A DNA stretch of 64,000 nt, taken from assembly GCA_034620365.1 (NCBI GenBank), contig JAQGEQ010000110.1, forward strand, positions 248,001 to 312,000, read 5' to 3'. Positions within the stretch are counted from its first letter, which is position 1. Each line of letters begins with the position of its first letter. Shown piece after piece: positions 13,437 through 27,000 of the stretch. A program made the position numbers and the translations under genes. Below the pieces are notes generated by a model, which did not search any database, was not told the DNA's origin, and was given only the letters and a program-made list of their open reading frames with translations. The DNA comes from Pegea sp. RAD2-039 (Eukaryota; Chordata; Thaliacea; Salpida; Salpidae).

Positions 13437-14796
13437 TTATTTTGTCCGACATTTTTCCCATTTGTAAACAGCAGCACAATTCTTTGTCTCATTACTCACT
13501 TTTGTTCTAAAAGCCTGCTTCTTATCCTAAAAACAAATTTGAAGTTTTATAATGAATTAAAACTTATGGGAACTGACATTATGAATCCGTTTATGAACTT
13601 CCATCTTATCTCGAGTCACTTTCAACTCGTTCATCCGCTTTCTTCTCTGTACCAACACATTCTCTAGTTTAGAAACCTTTTTAGTGACTGCTTTGAATTT
13701 CTGAAAATCAAATTTGAAGTTGATTATGAAGAGATGAAGAGATCTAACCATTTCTTTCTCCTGTAACAACTCCTGTTTCTTCAACTTGTCAGATTTAGAT
13801 TCATAAAACAAATAATGAATTTTGGGATCGGGCGTGGCAGTAAGAATCTGAATCTCTTCTTCAAGCTTAGTGATTCGCTATAAATTGAAAACAATAAACA
13901 AAAAACAGACAATTTTTATAAGAATTGTTCACTTTTTTTTCTTGTTGTATTTTCAGATTAATATATCTTAAATCTTGAGTTTTTAGTAACTTTTCTTGTG
14001 CTTCTGTTGTTGTCACTTCATGGGCATTCTTAACATAATGAACACCATCCTAAAACAATTTGTTGAGTCAAATAAATTCATATTTCATCTAAACTCAGTA
14101 ATCTTTTTCAGAAATATTTTTATCATATTTATTTACAAAAAAAACTTTTTTAGCAATCATATCAACTTAAAGAAGTCACTTTATTATTTTATACTTTATA
14201 ATTCATATAAAAGATAATTGATAAGCAAACATTAATTCTTTTAGTAAATGGTAGAATTGATTGTTGATAAAAATTCAAATAAAATTTCAAAACAAACTTT
14301 CATCTGATTATTAATCATATCGAAATGAAATTCATCAGGATTGCGTTCTTTTGCTTTCTTCTTTAATGCCTTTAGTTGTTGCTCCTTATTCTTAAAATGA
14401 CTGTTAAAAAAAAACTTATTATAGCAAAACAAGTTTTAAAGAATATACAAATGTTTAATTGAATAATTATTTTATGATGATGTTAATTCAACAACTCATA
14501 CTTAGATCTGATTTTATAATCTTTCTTTTTCTCCAAAATGCCCAAGTGTTCTCTTTCCAAAGGCTGAAAAAAATTTTCAAATTAACCATAAAAAGTTTAT
14601 AAATAAAATAATACTTTAAATAATAAAATGGCAATATAACTTCTAAAAATAAACAATAAGAATATATTCTAAAACTCCTAGCAAATAACTAGTAAGAATA
14701 TATATATAATAAATTAATTAAATAAAATTGAATTATTACCTGGGCTCTCTCTCTATGAGGTCTTTGTTTAGCTTTTTGGATCTTTCTAAATGACAT
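13437..14796 (-). CDS. UTP11: UTP11, small-subunit processome component, 7 exons
   Basis: A nucleolar U3 snoRNP/SSU-processome protein needed for 18S rRNA maturation. Exons on the minus strand: 14796-14740, 14563-14502, 14400-14298, 14049-13933, 13877-13749, 13700-13578, 13526-13437. Total 226 aa (human 253). The N-terminus MSFRKIQKAKQRPHRERAQ and the next exon (LEREHLGILEKKKDYKIRS) are diagnostic. They are followed by LKALKKKAKERNPDEFHFDM, DGVHYVKNAH, TQDLRYINLK and a basic C-terminus ending AAVYKWEKCRTK. Reading through the last donor would end the protein early at 13556, but splicing at AAT/GTCAGT restores the family C-terminus in phase. The reverse-complement poly(A) signal is at 13389-13394. 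A polypyrimidine tract plus AG lies 21 nt upstream of the ATG. Confidence 0.93.
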
Positions 14797-17700
14797 TTTG
14801 AGCTGAACTTTATTAAGCTACAAAAAAACATTTAAAAGAAGAAATTATATTTATTTGGTTAATTAAGAATATTTGAAACAAAATTGAAACTTTTGAATCT
14901 ATTTAATATAATAACTTTTTGAATTGAAAGATTACTATTAGTATATCTAAAGCTCATTTTAATTTCTTTTAATTTTAAATAAATATTTTAATTAAGCGTT
15001 AATTGATTAATTAATAATTTTAATAAAGATAGGTTAGTTATTATTCATAAGATATCATGAAAAGAAGAAAAAAATATATAAAGATAAAATAACAATAAGT
15101 AAGCTATTTCATTTACGTGCTAGTAATAAAAATTCATTTAAAAATCAATAATAAAAAAAAACTACTTTTAAATTTTTTAACTTACAACCAAATTTAAAAT
15201 AAATTTAGCAAAGTGAACAAAATCATTAAAATCCTGTGAAATAGCTTGAAAAAGGCTTTAGAACCATTTTGGGTTTTCAACTTTCTGCCTACAATTAAAT
15301 TATCCTTTTTGTAATAAAAGGATCAAAAAAAAGGTGAAAAATATATGGAAAGTTTAAACCTTTAGTTTTAACCATTTTTCTCAAAATCATTTTTTTCTGA
15401 CCAACAGTTCATAAAACCTGAGTGCAAAAATTAATTCAATAAACTTTTATTTCCTTTTTATGTTCATTATTTTTCAATCAATAAAAATTTATATTAGGGT
15501 AAAAAATATAACTTTTTACCAACCTAACAACTTGCTAAACTGACAAACAATACACATTTTTGAAATTTTATACTTATAATGGTTTAGCAAATAGTTATAA
15601 CCAGATTTGACATATTATTCTTATTATCTTCTGGTCTATCTTCAATAGAGGCAATCTCGAGATTGTATTCAAAAGTCTTAAGTTACAAAATTAAAAAAAA
15701 GCCAACTAGATCGATTATATACTTCAAATTGTAAAATCGTAATAAGCAGAAACGAAATTTGTAAGTATTTTTTTAGGCAGCAAACTACAAACCCTTAATC
15801 TAATCCTTTTCTCTAAACTATCCAGATTAGTGTATTGATTTTTTACTTTTATCTTTGTTATCTAGTTTCTTTAAGATTTTGAAGTTTTACTTGAATAAGA
15901 TAAAAAGAAGGATAACAATAACAACAAAAACTTTTTTGCAAACAAGTATTGCGCTTGATATTTACATAATAGTGGAACTCATCATAATGCCTATAATGTT
16001 GATTGATGCATGATCCAACACAAAACTAAAAAAACAATGAACATTATTTAATATATTCGATATTTCAAAAAATTATTATCTCTTTAAAATCATCTCTGAT
16101 AAAAAAAAGTTGAGGAGCTTGCATAAAGCTTAAACCAAAATCTGTATAAGCTGTTGGTTCTGATACCAATTTGATTAGATTAGTCTAATATTGTCCTCGT
16201 ATATTAGAATCCAAGAAAAAGGGCTTTTAGGACAAACCACTAAAATCTGTTTGTTGTATATCTTAGCGACAAAAGTTTTTTACATCAAACTTGTTAAAAA
16301 CTTTTTAAACTTTACTTAGTTTTAAGCTCTTATAAAATAATATATTTGTTAAATACAGTAAATTAAAGATGAATTGTTTCATGTATTAAAACACTTTACT
16401 TTCATTTAGGGTGTGCTTCTCATTAAATGAGTAAATTCGTTTCATTGAGTAAAAAGTATAATGTTTTTGATGAATAAACTACCACTGCACTATTTTTATA
16501 ATCAGAAACATTTTAAAATTTTATTAATATTGATTATGAGCAAAGTTAGATCGAACAAATAAATGTTTAATTAAGATTAAGAAAGTCGATTTTTATGACT
16601 AAGACTTTTTAATTTAATTAGTAATAAATAACTTCAACAAAATTACATCTTTTGGATAAAAATTATAAAATAACTTCTGATAAAAACTTCTAGAGTAATT
16701 GTTGAGAGTTCTAGAAGTTTTGCAATCGTTTGAACATAAATTTCTAAATACAAACTTTTTAAATAAAAATTCATGTCGTTTACAACTTAATCTATTTATC
16801 TTAATTGCTGTAGTTGATTATTACAACTTTTAACTGTTTGTTTAAATTAAAGGAGAAATTATACATTTGTTTCTCTTTTACAAAGTTTGTAGGTAATTGG
16901 ATTTAAATTAGTTTTATAAATGTTCTAAAAAGTTTTTGGAAATAAAAAGTGAATAAATGAAAGATCTTGAGATAAGCTTTACTTAAAATCCATGAAATTT
17001 GTTTAATCTCTGCAAATTAGTAGTCAATTCTTCAATTTCCATCAATTGCTAGCTGTTATTGCTTTTAAGCAAGCCTCTTTTATTGACTTTCAATAGCTTA
17101 TCATTAGATTCAAATTATCATTTGATAAAGTTGTCCTAAATTTAGAAAAAGTAATTCTACGTTGAAATATTCACAAATTGAATGAAGTTATGTAGCATTA
17201 AAAGGAAGAAAAACTTGTTTGTGGTGAAGTTTGTGATTTTAAAATTTATGCGAATGTATTTGTTGAAATATCAAATTGAAACGTATTTATATACAAACTT
17301 CTTCACGTAAATCAACGGCTTTTACGGGCAGCTTTTTTCTCAAATATATTTCTACTTTGTAAAGTTGTTGGAAATAATCTGCAGTTTTTCACCCCCAAAA
17401 ATTAACCAATCAAATTCTACTTTCATTTCAGTTATTAGCTGCTGTTACCGAAAATCTGTTTTTTGTCAATTTAGAGTTCTATAAAAAAGACAATTTCATT
17501 TTATACGATCTCAGTTTTGTATTAGTTATAATAATAATAATAATCTATAAAATAAAATTGATAATAATGGAATTGTAAAAAGAGAAAAACTCTTAGAGAC
17601 CAAAGTTTTTAGTTTTGAAACTTGAAAATTGTACGAATGCAAAAAACGGGAAAATTAAAAGAAAGAAAATATCAAAGCGACTTTATTATGAAAATTTTAG

Positions 17701-18073
17701 CAGTAATAAAAGCTGTTGATATTTAAGTCAAAATAATTTGAGAAAGATCAACCTCCGAAGAAGAAGATTAACCTCCGAAGAAGAAGATTAACATCCGAAG
17801 AAGAAGATTAACCTCCGAAGAAGAAGATTAACATCCGAAGATGAAGATTAACATCCGAAGGAAAAATAAGGATTTAAAACTGATTTGGAGTTAATTAGAA
17901 ATGAAATTGTAACTCGAAAATTGTATCAAAGTTTCAAGAAGCAAGATCTGATTAGCAATTCGACCACTAAGAGGCGCTATACCGCTTTCCGTTTATATTT
18001 TGCTTCTTTGAAAGAGACGCGATCTCAAACAAATTAAAAAAACAAAGGAACCAAAAATATCCCCAAATTTCTC
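14797..18073. other. AT-rich intergenic region between UTP11 and LRRFIP
   Basis: The 5' ends of UTP11 and the 3' end of LRRFIP flank 3.3 kb of AT-rich sequence with no recognisable gene. A reverse-strand poly(A) signal for LRRFIP is possible at 17682-17687. The end of the region holds a 20-bp minisatellite and a CCACTAAGAGGCGCTAT word at 17964-17980. Confidence 0.5.
17750..17862 (+). repeat. 20-bp minisatellite downstream of LRRFIP
   Basis: About five to six copies of ACCTCCGAAGAAGAAGATTA, with T-to-A/C variants (ACATCCGAAG). It lies about 200 nt beyond the LRRFIP stop codon and so may be inside its 3' UTR. Confidence 0.85.
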
Positions 18074-21000
18074 TCAGCTGTTTCCAGATGCATTTCTTGA
18101 AGCGCGCGCTCTTTCTAGTCTCTTCTCCAGATGTGATATTGTGATTTCATATTCTTCAATTCGATCCAACGCCGTTCGAAGCTGCAAACATGTTGAGTTG
18201 ATGACGTCATCATCACGCAATCAACTGAAACTCACATCTCGCTGCAACTTCCGGCGTTCAGCTCTCATCTCATCTTCGTTCCGCTCCATTGCTTCAGATA
18301 CTTGGCGATGACGCGATACTTGGGCTTCGAGACGCACCACCTAGTGACAAATTGATAAAGGAGCATCGCGACGACTACAGAGCGACTCACGTTGTTATGG
18401 AGACCCGTGATGTCTTGCTCGTACTTCTGCGTCTTCAACTTGTATTCACTCAGCTGACGGTTTGCTTCTCCTTCAACAACAAGATGATTAAAAAGGACTT
18501 GCGGCGATTGAGGCGCGAGAATGGATCGGGGCGGTTGGGGCACCAGAAACTCACTTTGTATTTCGATAATTTGCATCTCAGAAGCGGAAGAAGAAGGAGG
18601 AGGAGCAGGATTAGAGGCGTTTGTGACGTCATACTCGCTGAGTTCCCGTCGTAGCTGCTTCACTTGCTCTTGAAGAACAGATCGCTCCTCTAGAATGGTT
18701 CTCAAACGATCATCTGTAAAGATTAAGATGAAGATCAAAACAAAGATAAGGATCAGCTCACCTAATGAGCCATCTCCGGCAGATTCAAGAATTTCAGCGG
18801 CTTCAGCAGTGATGACGGCGAAAGTAGAACGCGATGTATTCTCGGAATCACCAATCAGTACAAGTCCTTGTTGCTGTGGTAACCAAAATAGTTTGTGACG
18901 TCATATTGAAACGCGTTACAACACAGATGGAAATGCTCGATAATTATTGGTTAATTTACGTGGTAAAAGTGGTCACTACAAAATCGCACCTCAATTAGTT
19001 CATTGCGTTGTTCCAAAGCATATTTAAGATCAGAATTTCTTTTGGTCATCATCGCTAAAAGGCGTTTCTGGCGTTCAACTTCCTAAAACAAGTGACAAAG
19101 AGTCAAAAATCGATAAGCTAGTTACCACCACTAGTTACCAACCAACTAATTAACAACCAAACAGTTACCGACCAATCAGTAACTAACCAGCCAGTTACCA
19201 ACCAACCAGTAACTAACCAACTAGTTGCCAACCAACTAGTAACTAATCAGCCAGTTGCCAACCAACTAGTAACTAACCAGTTGCCAACTAACCAGTAACT
19301 AACCAACTAGTTGCCAACCAACCAGTTGCCAACTAACTAGTTGCCAACCAACTAGTTGCCAACCAACCAGTTGCCAACCAACCAGTAACTAACCACCTAG
19401 TTGCCAACCAGCCAGTAACTAACCAATTAGTTGCCAACCAACCAGTAACTAACCAACTAGTTGCCAACCAACCAGTAACTAACCAACTAGTTGCCAACCA
19501 ACCAGTAACTAACCAACTAGTTGCCAACTAACTAGTTGCCAACCAACCAGTAACTAACCAACTAGTTGCCAACCAACAGTTAAATAAAGGTAGCAACAAA
19601 ATTACTTGATTTGAAGCTCTAGTTTCTTTCTTCAAACGATAGAATTCATCTTCTTGTTCTTCAAGTAAATCTCGTAATTGTTGAGTTTGATATATCAGCT
19701 GAGTTCGTTCATTATCTAACTGCGCGTTCTGCACCATTGCTTTTTTGTATTTCTCTTCTAAATTGCCTAAAGCTTCCTGAAAAAATCATCAAATATTGAG
19801 ATGATTGTTGAATGAATTATTATCGAATGTTGTTTGTAAACAGTTCGAACATTTTGTTAATCAGTTACATATTTGAAACAATGCAGAATTTCGGAAAATA
19901 TTTTACTTATTTATATATCGTGAAATATTAATGGTTTGGTGTTTATGACTTTTAAGTAAGTTTTTTAAAATTGTGTAAAAGAATTTTTTGAAATTGTTCA
20001 AATAAAAACAAATAGTAAAAAAAAAGACAAAGTTTTTCAATTTAGATTTTTATATCTAAGACAGAAATTGAAAAGGAAAAACGTTTATACTTAAAACAAT
20101 TGATTGAAATCAGCTGATATTTTAACTTGAATAAAAGAAACTCATTGTTATGTAAATAAAAAGAAATATTTGATAAAAAAACAGCTTTTGTTTAGCTAAG
20201 CTGTAACTTAAGTATAAACATTTGAAATCAGCAAGCAATTAAATAACAGACTTCAACGCTTGAGTTGTTTATAACTGAACTTAAACACCAACAAATATAA
20301 AAAGAAAAATTATAAACAAGTTTAATTAGAAGAAGTTTTGAACTGACTTTTAGCTCTTGTGCTGATGCGTCTGAACTGATTAAAACATTTGCATCAAGTT
20401 TGCCGGCGGATGGAGTGGATCCAGGTGCTGAGGATCCGCTAACACTTGATGCCTGTTAAAAGATAAAATATCTTGTAAAGTTTTATGAAATAAGATAAAA
20501 GTTTTAAATGTTGAAAGAATGGAGACATAAAAATGCTTGGTTGGTTGTTCAATTATTAAAAACACAAAAGCTGGAAAACTGTAATTTGTTTTCATTCGCG
20601 TTTGAAGTTGTGATGTTAGCACGAGTTTCAGACATCAACCAACCAACCTTTTCTCTCACAGACCATCTCATTCCTCTCCTTACATCTTCTTCTTGTCTCA
20701 GAGCAAACATATAACCTTGCAGAAACAACTTCACCTCATCTTTCATCTTACTACAATTCTCACAATAATCCACAATCCTCATTTCAACTTCAATTCTTTT
20801 ATCTTCATGTAAGACTTTGATGTCATTTTCATGTTTTACTGATGGTTCTGTTGATTCAATTTCTGTGTGAGAGTTACAAGTAATACTACATGGTTTAGAC
20901 AGCATTTGATTTTCATCAGCAATTTTATTTGTGTCTTTAAAATCTTCATCATTTTCACCTACATCTTCAAAATCTCTGCCATCTTCACTCTTATCTTTAA

Positions 21001-24000
21001 TATTTTCGCCAGCCTCACTTGAGTCTTTTTCATCTGCATTTGCATTCTTCAAATCTTCATCATTGCCACTTGTGTCTTTAACATCTTCAACATTGTGGCT
21101 CAAATCCACATCATCTATATTTGTGTCTCCAACATCTTCGCATGTATCTTTAAAATCTTCATCATCCTCACATGTGTCCTTAAAATCTTTGCTATCTTCG
21201 CATGTATCTTTAAAATCTTTGTCATCTTCACATGTATCTTTAAAATCTTCATCATCTTCACATGTGTCCTTAAAATCTTCATCATCTTCACATGTGTCCT
21301 TAAAATCTTCATCATCTTCACATGTATCTTTAAAATCTTCATCATCCTCACATGTATCTTTAAAATCTTCATCATCTTCACATGTGTCCTTAAAATATTC
21401 ATCATCTTCACATGTATCTTTAAAATATTCATCATCTTCACATGTATCTTCAATATTTTTATTCATGTCTTCAACATCTTTAACATTATGACTTCTATCT
21501 ACATCGTCTACATTAGTATCTTCTCCTTCTTTACTTATGTCTCCATCATATTTATTTGTATCTTTCACATTCTCATTTGTGTCTTCCTCATCACCACTTA
21601 TATCTTTAAAATCTTCAATCATGTCTTCATCTCTCTCACTTGCTCCTTCAGTAATGTGATCAACACCAACATTTGTATCTTTAACATCATCACAAGTCAA
21701 ACTTTCAACTTCATCACTGCAAACATCTTTACTTTTATCTCTGACATCTGAATAGTTGAATTCTCTTTCACATACAACCTCATTGATATTGTTAATAGCA
21801 TCCATGATTACATTTCTAACAAGTTCTTCAACATCTTCATTTAATGTCACAGAAGAAACAACTTCATCTGGAGCACTTAAGAGATCCTGTATTTCACCTT
21901 CTGAGACTTTCTCATCTGTAGCTAATTCCTGAAAACTTTTACCAACATCTTCATCTGACAACACATAACTGCAACAGTCACTGGAATAATCACTCTCATC
22001 TTCGTTCAAACTTTCAACTACAAGCTTACTGGTTTCTAATTCCATATTACCAACATCTGTAGCTGATTTAAAACTGTCAACTGATGAGGCATCATCATCA
22101 CAACAACTTTCATAATATTTTGAGTAAATGATTAACTTTTCATCGCTGCCAGTTTTATTACTTGTTTGCAATTCAGGATTGGCCAGACAACCGTATGAAT
22201 GTTGTGTACTTAGGTTCACTGACAGGAAATTTTCATCAGATATTTCTTCACCTTCTAATTTATTCATTGTATTTTTGTAACTTTCACATATTTCTAGCAA
22301 CATACCTTCCATCAATTCATCTACAATTTTATTACTAAGTTGTTTAATTGATGAATCATTTTCAATTTTGTTGATTGATACAACTAGACTAGCAGGTTTC
22401 CCATCATTTTCTTCATCTTTAGCTTCATTTAAATCCAAACTACAACTTTCTTCATGACTTTCTTCATCTTTATCTTCATTTAAATTCAAACTACAACTTT
22501 CTTCATGATTTTCTTCATCTTTATCTTCATTTAAATTCAAACTACAACTTTCTTCATGATTTTCTTCATCTTTATCTTCATTTAAATTACAACTTTCTTC
22601 ATGATTTTCTTCATCTTTAATTTAAATTCAAACTACAACTTTCTTCATGATTTTCTTCATCTTTAGCTTCATTTAAATTCAAACTACAACTTTCTTCATG
22701 ATTTTCTTCATCTTTATCTTCATTTAAATCAAACTACAACTTTCTTCATGATTTTCTTCATCTTTATCTTCATTTAAATCAAACTACAACTTTCTTCATG
22801 ATTTTCTTCATCTTTATCTTCATTTAAATTCAAACTACAACTTTCTTCATGATTTTCTTCATCTTTATCTTCATTTAAATTCAAACTACAACTTTCTTCA
22901 TGATTTTCTTCACCTTTATCTTCATTTAAATTCAAACTACAACTTTCTTCATGATTTTCTTCATCTTTAGCTTCATTTAAATTCAAACTACAACTTTCTT
23001 CATGATTTTCTTCATCTTTATCTTCATTTAAATCCAAACTACAACTTTCTTCATGATTTTCTTCATCTTTATCTTCATTTAAATTCAAACTACAACTTTC
23101 TTCATGATTTTCTTCATCTTTATCTTCATTTATAAACTACAACTTTCATGATTTTCTTCACTTTACTTCATTTACAAACTACAACTTCTTCATGATTTTC
23201 TTCATCTTTATCTTCATTTAAATTCAAACTACAACTTTCTTCATGATTTTCTTCATCTTTAGCTTCATTTATATTCAAACTACAACTTTCTTCATGATTT
23301 TCTTCATCTTTATCTTCATTTAAATTCAAACTACAACTTTCTTCATGATTTTCTTCATCTTTATCTTCATTTAAATCCAAACTACAACTTTCTTCATGAT
23401 TTTCTTCACCTTTATCTTCATTTATTCTTCATGATTACCTTTAATTCAAACTACAACTTTCTTCATGATTTTCTTCACCTTTAGCTTCATTTAAATTCAA
23501 ACTACAACTTTCTTCATGATTTTCTTCACCTTTAGCTTCATTTAAATTCAAACTACAACTTTCTTCATGATTTTCTTCATCTTTATCTTCATTTAAATCC
23601 AAACTACAACTTTCTTCATGATTTTCTTCATCTTTATCTTCATTTAAATTCAAACTACAACTTTCTTCATGATTTTCTTCATCTTTATCTTCATTTAAAT
23701 TCAAACTACAACTTTCTTCATGATTTTCTTCACCTTTAGCTTCATTTATATTCAAACTACAACTTTCTTCATGAATTTCTTCATCTTTAGAAGAAACAAG
23801 TTGTGAGCCACAAACTTGTAAATCTTGAGTCTGAACAGCAGACATATGAGCAAACAAATGGTGGCAAGATTTACTTTTATATAATGGAGAACCATCAGTG
23901 GATCTTGAATGAGTGTTCCATGCCCCTTCTTTAACAGTTTGTGGTAATGAATTGATGACTGCAATATCACTCAGACTTCTACTTTTATCAAGTTTTTTGC

Positions 24001-27000
24001 CAAGTTTTGAAAATTTATTTGTAGATTTGCTTTTTTTTAGTTTATTGCTGAATTGTTTGCTTGTTTCTACGTCTTTATCTGATTCACTTTTACGTTTCTT
24101 TCTACGATTAGTGTCAGTAGCCAATTTACTTTGTTCATTCCCCATTATATAACAGACAAATATAAACTGACCTAAATTCTGTTTTATTCAAAAAAACATT
24201 AATAACTTTATAATTTCGAAATTTCAATATTGCAAAACTCAAAAAAGTTATCATTTGTTAAGTTTTCATGATGATATGTGTGACGAAATATTTATAACAA
24301 ATCATCATTGAAAACAAAGCTAGAAAAATTGAAATTTATATATTTGCTTTTTAACTTCTAACAGACCCTCAAAAATAAATTCAAACCATAATATTTGGAT
24401 CAAGTTCAAAGCTCATAAAAAATAACCTTAGTCAGCAATAACTTCAAATTTAATTTAAAAACAGAAAAGAGCAAAAGTTTCAAATATAAACAACAATTTT
24501 ATATATTTACCAAATTTCATAAATAAAAAAGACTATTTCGTCTAAGACTTAAACAAGTTTTTATAATTACTTTTATAAGTTAAAATAAACTAAAAACTAT
24601 TTTCTTCAAATGAATTTTTTTTTTAATCTGAAAAAAATCAAAAATAGAAACAAAAAAAATCTGATGAAAAATTTCAACCAAAAATTATTGAAATTTATAA
24701 AAACCTTAAAAAAAAAACAATCTTTCAGCCTAATTACTATATAAGAACATCAAAACAATGTAGAAGCAGCAGCAGGAGGGGGAGCAGCAGAAGGAGGACT
24801 TCTGCAGATGATTTGTTGCCGGCAGTGAAATAGTAGGTAGTTATTGAAGCATGAAAGTGTGTGAATTTTGTTCATCAAAATTTACAAATCGAGAAACGCT
24901 AGAAGGCTGATGACGTCATCGTATTCACATCCGTTCATTCAATGACAAAATAGAAGAGAGGTTTGTGAACAAGAGCAGGAAATAGGAACGAAGGAGTTAG
25001 ATAGGGATTTGGATCTTAGTCAAGTGGGAATTATTTTGAAACTTTTCATCTTCTCGTTTAAAATTCAATTTTCTATTTTGTTTTCATTTCAACGGAACTG
25101 AAATATGACTGAAAATCTATTTTGGAAATATTCTCTTTTCTCCTCCCGATAAAAATCAGTGATGACGTCATCATGATCGTTCTCAACTTAACAACAGAAT
25201 TTTGTTTTCAGTCAAAAATTCATTTTTGTCAAATCACAAAATTAACGTCTCATAAAAATATCGAAAAAATCGAATAAGAAATTACAAAAAACTTTTTTCA
25301 GGTAAATACATATTCAAATTGTCTCAACTTTCTTTGATTCTTTTCCATTTCTTTATTTAAACTCTGTCTACTGATTGTCTAAACCTAAAAATCTATTCAC
25401 GCAGCTCTGTAGCGCACGCTGGCGGCCACAAAAATAACTTAGATGTCAAAACTTCTTTCTTAGTTTTGTGAAGTCAGAATAATATGATTGAAAGAAATAA
25501 GGAAAGGAAACGTACCCTAGATACGATGCTAGCTGTAGATTTGACGTCTCGTTCGTTCTTGTCTTGACTCTGTATAAATCAACAAATTTAATTATTTCAA
25601 ATGTTGATGATGAGACTAGTTTGACGAAGGTGAGATAGATGAGAAGAAATGAAAACATTTGTTTATTTGTACGACTATCGCCTCTGAAAGCATTTGAATG
25701 TTTTCAAGCACCAAAATATAATGAAAAATAATAAAGTCTCCAAAAATGTGAAAAGTTAGAAAAAAAAATAAAATCAAAACTTAAAAAGTTGAGAAATGTG
25801 AATGTGTTGACCCAAAGTCAGAGACAACTACATCGACAAACAGACAACTACATCAACAAACAGACAACTACATCGACAAACAGACAACTACATCGACAAA
25901 CAGACAACTACATGTTGGCAGCTTTTAGAAAACTGACTAACCTGAGCTGAGTCAATAGGCTCGTAACCACCACAGAAACCGAATTTGGAAAATATCCAAC
26001 ACATTTGAGATTCATACAAACCTAACAGCGACTTTAGCAACAAAACTAAAATTTCATCAATTTAAAAGGTTTTTTACAAAAAAAGAGATTTCTTCCTAAA
26101 TAACCACCTACTCATCAATTACAGGAAATTAGTTTTTAAAAAATCTTTCAATCAAAATAGAAACTTCAATTTAAAAACAATGTTAACTGAAGAAGTATAA
26201 TTGAAAATATAATAGAAAACAAATTAGTGAAATTTGTAAACAAAGAAAATACGAGGACAGGGTAATATATGATAGAAAAAAGCAATTGAAATTTTGAGAC
26301 TTCCTGCTATCAATAAAATTCATGAACAGATCATTACACGATGCTTCAGTATTGATTTAAAACTTTAAAGAAAACAACAAGAGTGTATTTGGTATTATTG
26401 TATCAAAGGTCACCACATACAGCTGCTGAAACTAAAATAGGAAACATTTAAATGTCGTATCTAGTTGATTCTCATCTTCACATATGATTATGAAGATGAC
26501 AATTTACAACATTCTACAACAATTGCCCCACCTAGTGGTCATCGACTAGCAAAAAAGCATACACGTGGGCACTACAAACAATAAAAAGCAAAACAAACTA
26601 AATTATTTGCAAGTTAGATGCACAACAATTCAACAAATTAGCAGACAGCAAACAATCTTACCAGACCACCGCACACCTGTATAAAGAAATAAAATTAATT
26701 TCAGAATTTTAAAGAAAATTCTCGACTTGATTGAAGTACTAATCGGAAATTTCTGTAAAATCAGCTATAAAATAATTGATTTAACTCTAAAGTTACAAAT
26801 AATTAAGTATATGAAGATTTAAAGTATTTCGTATTTAAATATTCGTCGCTTAACTCAAATGAGATTTTGAAAATAAATTTAAATAAAATTAGAATCATCA
26901 AATAAAGTATTAATAAAATATTTTTTAAAAACGAAAAAGTTGAAAATTTTGCTTTAGGGCAAGCAAAAAATGGAATTAGTTTTATTGAAAAAGTCACTCG

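Noticed and set aside
13556..13580. Early UTP11 stop (ending SSHKF)
   Set aside because: Reading through the GTCAGT donor gives it; splicing to 13526 restores the conserved UTP11 C-terminus in phase.
20931..21751. Plus-strand frames ([18 protein letters not shown] repeats) and an off-frame minus one over the acidic ORF
   Set aside because: Shadows of the 30-bp coding repeat; only the acidic minus-strand frame extends far beyond the array and has a sensible start.
24755..24835. GC-richer patch as an LRRFIP exon
   Set aside because: A possible acceptor exists, but no good donor follows and the encoded Cys/Ser/Pro string has no counterpart in the family.
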